Shown: positions 59,701 through 64,000 of the stretch, piece by piece
How positions within the stretch are numbered: position 1 is the stretch's first letter
Layout of the letters: each line of letters starts with the position of its first letter
Source: Echinococcus granulosus
Lineage: Eukaryota > Platyhelminthes > Cestoda > Cyclophyllidea > Taeniidae
DNA: 64,000 bases
Assembly (NCBI RefSeq): GCF_000524195.1
Contig: NW_020170392.1
Coordinates: 831,933 to 895,932 of the forward strand
Reading direction: 5' to 3'
Position numbers and translations under genes: made by a program
Notes under the pieces: generated by a model
What the model saw: the letters and a program-made list of their open reading frames with translations, nothing else
Database searches by the model: none
Told to the model about the DNA's origin: nothing

Positions 59701-62477
59701 TAATGGAAACGAATTGATGAATTAGTTATTTACTGAGGAAGACTTAAACCAGTGGTAAAACCACATTAAAACACTTGCTGACATTCGCTCCTTTCCGAGA
59801 AAGCTACGTAATCACATTGACACTGCATGAATGATTTGTGAAATGCACATAAGGGCAAACTCATCCGATGGCAAGCTGCGGTCTCTACACTCTAGGGTGG
59901 GCACAGTTGAAAAAAAAGTTCAAGAGCCCTTCTTTGTACTCAAATTTCCTGTCCATGTATGGGCGCCCTTGTCCTGAATATCGGTTCACTGGTAGATACT
60001 CTCGCACGCCACCACATTTCTTCAGATAAACAAGTTAAAATTAGAACTTTCAATAAAATTTGTGCAATTTTTCGGTGAGACAAACACATTTGCATTTGTG
60101 GTTCATTGAGTGTGTGGGGAGTGATCCTCAAAGACGTGAGACCACTTTTTTCAGGGTTGGTAACACACCATCTACCTCTTACACAACTACGTCAAATCCA
60201 CCACCAGTGCACATTTCATGCGCCAGTACGTGATAGTTTTGGTGCCTCTCGAGGAAGTATCGCAGTTCTATCTACCGGATGCAAGCCAATGTTTTGTCGA
60301 TTCAATGGGGATTTTTTTATAAGCCACACAGGGTGCTGCGTCTTCAACATTGGCGATTGGAGCGGATCACACGTATGCAAGTATGCCATTACCTCTTGAG
60401 CCAAGTAAACGCACCATCAATGATTTCTCCCGCTTGTGTGGGCGTGACACCTGTCGTCAGCGCACGAAACAAAACGAAAGGTAAGATGAAAGGAAAGGAC
60501 TGTTGTAGCAAGGACAGATTTCCCCATTCAAAGTCGATTAAAACAATACGAAAAGCACGCTTTAAGGCCTACGTTGAACTTTCTGAGACCTTAAGGTTAC
60601 TCACCACATAGCCCAAAACACGGGCTAAAGAGTCAAACAAGAAAATCAGCACCTCGATATGTAAATACAATGTAGGATCTCTCTCATCCCTTTTAAAAGA
60701 AGTATTTCATTTTGAGGGCTATTTAGACACCGGTGAATCGCTTTCTTTCCTTCTGGAACTCCACAGTCGTCACCGGCAATTTGCCCTCACATTAATGGAG
60801 GGCGGCAAATGAAGTTCAAAATCCAAAGACTGCCACACAAAACGTGCCTTAAGTGGCAATCATAATGTGCAGAGAATTTACAAAAAGCATTTCCTTTGCC
60901 TTTGGAGTGACGAAGGTTGATCAAAGTCGGAACAGACAGGATTGTTACGTGCACATCCACCAATGAGGCGTAACCTGATAAGGAAGCGCTTAATCCCCTC
61001 GCAAACAACTTTTTAAAGAACTCAATTAATAGTAAATTTAACGCCCCTGGCTACCTCAATTCAAGTGAATGTTGGGGCAAGGGAATTAAATTGGTAGAGC
61101 AACTTTCCTTATCAGTCCTACTGATCTCACAAGTGTGAGCGCCCTATGCGCCGAAGGCAGTTTAATGTTCTACATGCTTACCTCATGGCTGGCAGCGACA
61201 GTGCCTCACACTACCCTCATAGAGCCTGAGCCAAATACACCACAAATAGTTGCTGAGACAAACAAAACTGCAATCAAGCGCTGATCTTTGAAACACTGAA
61301 TCGCCCTTTCAAGTCTCCATAACAAGGTTTAGTCATGTCATGCAACAGCAATTAATCTTAGTCAAACGGTCATTAAAGCGACCATCCACAGCAATGTCGC
61401 TCAAAAGTCTTCTCCAAAATCCCCTTCTCACACGATTGCTAGCGGCGTTGGTGGCAGGGCGTAATCACGTGCTGTGTGGGTTTGTAAAGATTGACTAGCA
61501 GCCCTGGAAGATGAGGAGACTTAAGCTAGCCTGGTTTAAACGAGCCAACTGGAAAAGACAATCGAAAAAAACGCACTAGCAGCAGGGATGACAGCTGACA
61601 CAAACGCAAGCACACATTTACCATGCAAAGTGGCTCACTCACACAACCATGAAACAGGTGATCCATGATGATTAACCAGGGTTTAGCAGGTTGGATACTC
61701 TCTTGCTCTGGTGCTTATGCCAGAATGACTAGCGTCAGATAGGTGGTTAGCCGGTGTTTACAATGAAAAAAAAATGGAAAGAAGGATTTTACAACCCAGC
61801 TCCATGAAGCTGCTCCCTAGTATTTTTCACATGGATTTCATTCTTGCCAGCCTTTATCACGGCTTGTAATTCTCACACGAAATGCGTTCACCATTGAACA
61901 TTGTCCTCTTTTCAGTAAAACATAGCAAATGAATTCCTTTAAGGCTACCGTAGAAGTTGAAAGTCACTGGGCAAACGGAAATAGTTGCATACAAAGAGGA
62001 AAGACCCATAATCCCGTCCTCAGTGCTAGCAGTCCTCCAGCCCTTCTGTAAGCTGGTAAGAAGTCGCCTTCCAGTGGTACGTCTTGCGAATTCCTCAGGG
62101 CTTACTCAGTTGTCACATATTATACATATTGACAAATAAAAGTGGAGTTACTAGTGTCAGCGGACTTGTTGACCTTTATGACCCTGCTCTACTTTATGTG
62201 GGCAATAAAAATAGTGCATGAGCAATTGTCATGCCAACTCCGAGATGCCTGACTCCACCGCACACAAAACAGCCATGTAGGGCAGTAGCTAATGTGATCG
62301 GAGGGTCTATTTTTTTAACCCTTACTAGCTCAATTCGCCATTCAAAAAGTAGTTCCTATGTATTGTGTAAATAGGACGAGAGAGCGAAGAGACATAGACC
62401 GTGATGCTTTCAGTACAGTTCAATGAACACAACCATCCAAGAACTGGTAAGGTGCTCCACCATGCGTTCAGCAGCAC
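59701..62477. other. Intergenic, no gene recognised
   Basis: No domain was recognised on either strand. The frames on both strands around 60,106-60,611 overlap each other and contain no motif I know. A possible donor (AAGCTG|GTAAGA near 62,056) follows an open stretch, but the nearest good acceptor (CTCTTTTCAG at about 61,916) is followed by stops in all frames, so I do not call an exon. Confidence 0.45.
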
Positions 62478-62699
62478 CTAAAAAATCATAGACCTCGTTT
62501 TCCTGTGTAGGTGACTGTACTGGTCTTTCCAAAATCCAGTAATTAGCATTTTACGCTGGTGTACCAGATATCCACCCGGACCAACTATGCCGCCAGGTGA
62601 TTGGCACACTGACAAAGGCGACTCCGGTGACAATCCAGGCGCTACATTAAGAGCAACCTCTGTGATTTCACTCTGGGATAATAATTCCACTTCCGCTGA
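62478..62699 (-). other. Exon-like open stretch ending in a stop, unassigned
   Basis: On the minus strand a good acceptor (TGCTTTTTGACTTTGTATTCAG) precedes 73 codons ending in TAG. The first ~50 residues look protein-like (starts SAEVELLSQSEITEVALNVA, then a Ser/Pro/Gly-rich segment); the last ~20 are less so, and a donor-like CAGC|GTAAAA lies between. It sits about 600 bases downstream of the SLC36-type terminal exon on the same strand, so it could be part of another minus-strand gene or an alternative 3' exon. No family is recognised. Confidence 0.27.
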
Positions 62700-63309
62700 C
62701 TGAATACAAAGTCAAAAAGCACATGCTATGGATGAATGAACCCGCCAAAACCTACAGGAAAGAAGACTACTTTGAGTGCATCAACTATTTGGAAACTGAC
62801 CCGAGTTCGAATTATTAACCATTAAGTGATTGAAACATAAAGTTCCCACTAGTCAAAACCACCGGCAAAAGAGAAGCTTACAAAATCGCTGTTGGAACAG
62901 TGGTTTATTACTACGTGCCAAGAAAATAATAACTCCCTGTCGCCTTCGGACAAATGTTCCCATAAAAATCGCCTGGTAAACAGAATGCATTCACCGCGGG
63001 GCAAAATTCGTCCCTAGGCAGCATCTTAGAGATTAACCTGACGTTGGCATATTTAATCTAGATGAGGAAGTGAAATCTAAGGATCCCCTCAAAATCAAAA
63101 TGTAAATTACTTTCCGACTCACCCGCCGTATGCCATCTTCAAGGATGATTTGGGTACTACAGCAATAATTCGTATACTTACGAAGTAATAATAAATTTTG
63201 ATGATTTATCCAAACACTTAGAAAGGCAATCAAATGAGAATCCTAGGTAAGTGAGTAATTTAGAATGCTGGTTGAAAAATAGAGGATAGAATGACACTTC
63301 TTTGGCATT
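62700..63309. other. 3' flank of the SLC36-like gene
   Basis: No gene seen. It should include the 3' UTR of the minus-strand transporter just below 63,310. No canonical polyadenylation hexamer stands out immediately after the stop codon. Confidence 0.4.
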
Positions 63310-63557
63310 TCAAAGTGTGTTGACGATCTCGATGAAAGTGGCAACGGTACCACAGACAGCAGAGAAGACACCCACGGCAAGGATCACAACGTTTTTGGTC
63401 ACCACTGTGAGGTAAAAACGTGGAATTTGCTGACGCTCCGGCCAGCGGTGAAGCAGTTCCAGCATTGGTGGCACCAGCAATGCCAGTGCAGAACTCGAGA
63501 CTGCGCCCAGCAATGACACCATAAGGTCCAAGTGTGGCACCAGCATCGCCACCGCGT
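63310..63557 (-). CDS. SLC36-type amino-acid transporter, terminal exon (partial)
   Basis: SLC36 (PAT) proteins are eleven-helix carriers that move small neutral amino acids with protons across the plasma or lysosomal membrane. The exon begins after the acceptor CTTATTTCAG, supplies two bases of a split codon, then 81 residues and a TGA at 63,310-63,312. It opens AVAMLVPHLDLMVSLLGAVS and continues SSALALLVPPMLEL, which matches the hallmark LDLxISLxGxxSSSALAL-IPP segment before and within helix 10. A hydrophobic segment from about residue 48 to 77 is the expected last helix, and the chain stops soon after, as in the family. Another acceptor (ATGCACAG at about 63,580) would add a few residues. 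I did not find the preceding exon between 63,558 and 64,000, so the rest of the gene lies beyond the window. Amino-acid/auxin permease superfamily membership is safe; the SLC36 subgroup is likely. Confidence 0.8.
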
Positions 63558-64000
63558 CTGAAATAAGACGAACCCTGTGCATACACACCGATCAAGAAAT
63601 GGGTACTTCTAAAATGGTGTCTACTGAGTGGACTTAATTTTGATTAGATGACATTCCATTTACTAGCAGATGAGGCACGCCAATGGTAGATTTTCATCAA
63701 CCTGTTAAACTTTGGGAATTCCTAAACACTTGATGTGAGGCAGTGTAAATAACGCTCTCATTAAAGTCGTGGGTATGAGGGATGAAAAAAGCCTTGAAAG
63801 CGATACCACGAGAGACTGTGGTAATAAAACACTCTCTTGAGTGTCGCACTAGCCTAATTTCACAAAAAAGGTGGTGCGACCGGTAAGGAGCTCATTTAAC
63901 AAGTAGACTAGTTGAGGATTTTCTCTCGATAGAGACCTTTATTAAATTTTTCAAACTTCATGCTTTTGTTAAGACAATGAATGGGAAAATAGCGTGGCCT
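63558..64000 (-). other. Probable intron of the SLC36-like gene
   Basis: By gene direction this stretch should be the last intron of the transporter. No open stretch with paired splice sites and transporter-like residues was found on the minus strand, so the intron is at least ~440 bases long. Confidence 0.45.

Overview
The window reads as nuclear DNA of a multicellular eukaryote, most likely a flatworm and probably a taeniid-like tapeworm. The evidence: coding sequence is confined to the last ~12 kb; one gene is interrupted by a 36-nt GT-AG intron, a size typical of cestode mini-introns; and several copies of a small LTR element resemble the taeniid TRIM (terminal-repeat retrotransposon in miniature) family. 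There are no operons or bacterial signals, and I recognised no tRNA, rRNA or CRISPR. The species assignment is an inference, because no database search was possible.

Layout. Positions 1-52,367 are a gene desert: about 52 kb without any recognisable protein family. It contains (a) one near-complete TRIM-like element at 22,885-23,893 on the minus strand, one 5'-end remnant at 25,263-25,790, and solo LTRs at 3,011-3,180, 20,507-20,623 and 38,737-38,907; (b) two copies each of two other old dispersed repeats, 14,189-14,910 / 35,809-36,400 and 7,321-7,600 / 16,683-16,945; (c) purine/pyrimidine-rich patches with short tandem repeats every few kilobases; and (d) a few exon-like open stretches with good splice sites that match nothing I know.

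The gene cluster is at the right. A NEMP1/TMEM194-type nuclear envelope membrane protein (minus, 52,368-53,858, first exon unresolved) is divergent from a GOLPH3 (Golgi phosphoprotein 3) orthologue (plus, 55,033-55,908, two exons). They share at most ~1.2 kb of upstream DNA, so a shared promoter region is likely. Downstream lies another degraded TRIM-like copy (58,680-59,700), an unassigned exon-like stretch (minus, 62,478-62,699) and, at the right edge, the last exon of an SLC36-type proton-coupled amino-acid transporter (minus, 63,310-63,557). Its earlier exons were not found and probably lie beyond the window.

The genes look like unrelated housekeeping genes (nuclear envelope, Golgi, amino-acid transport), not a functional system. 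The most informative elements are the TRIM-like family, which gives a lineage clue and scatters LTRs with potential promoter activity across the desert, and the unexplained exon-like stretches at 24-31 kb, 50.8 kb and 62.5 kb.
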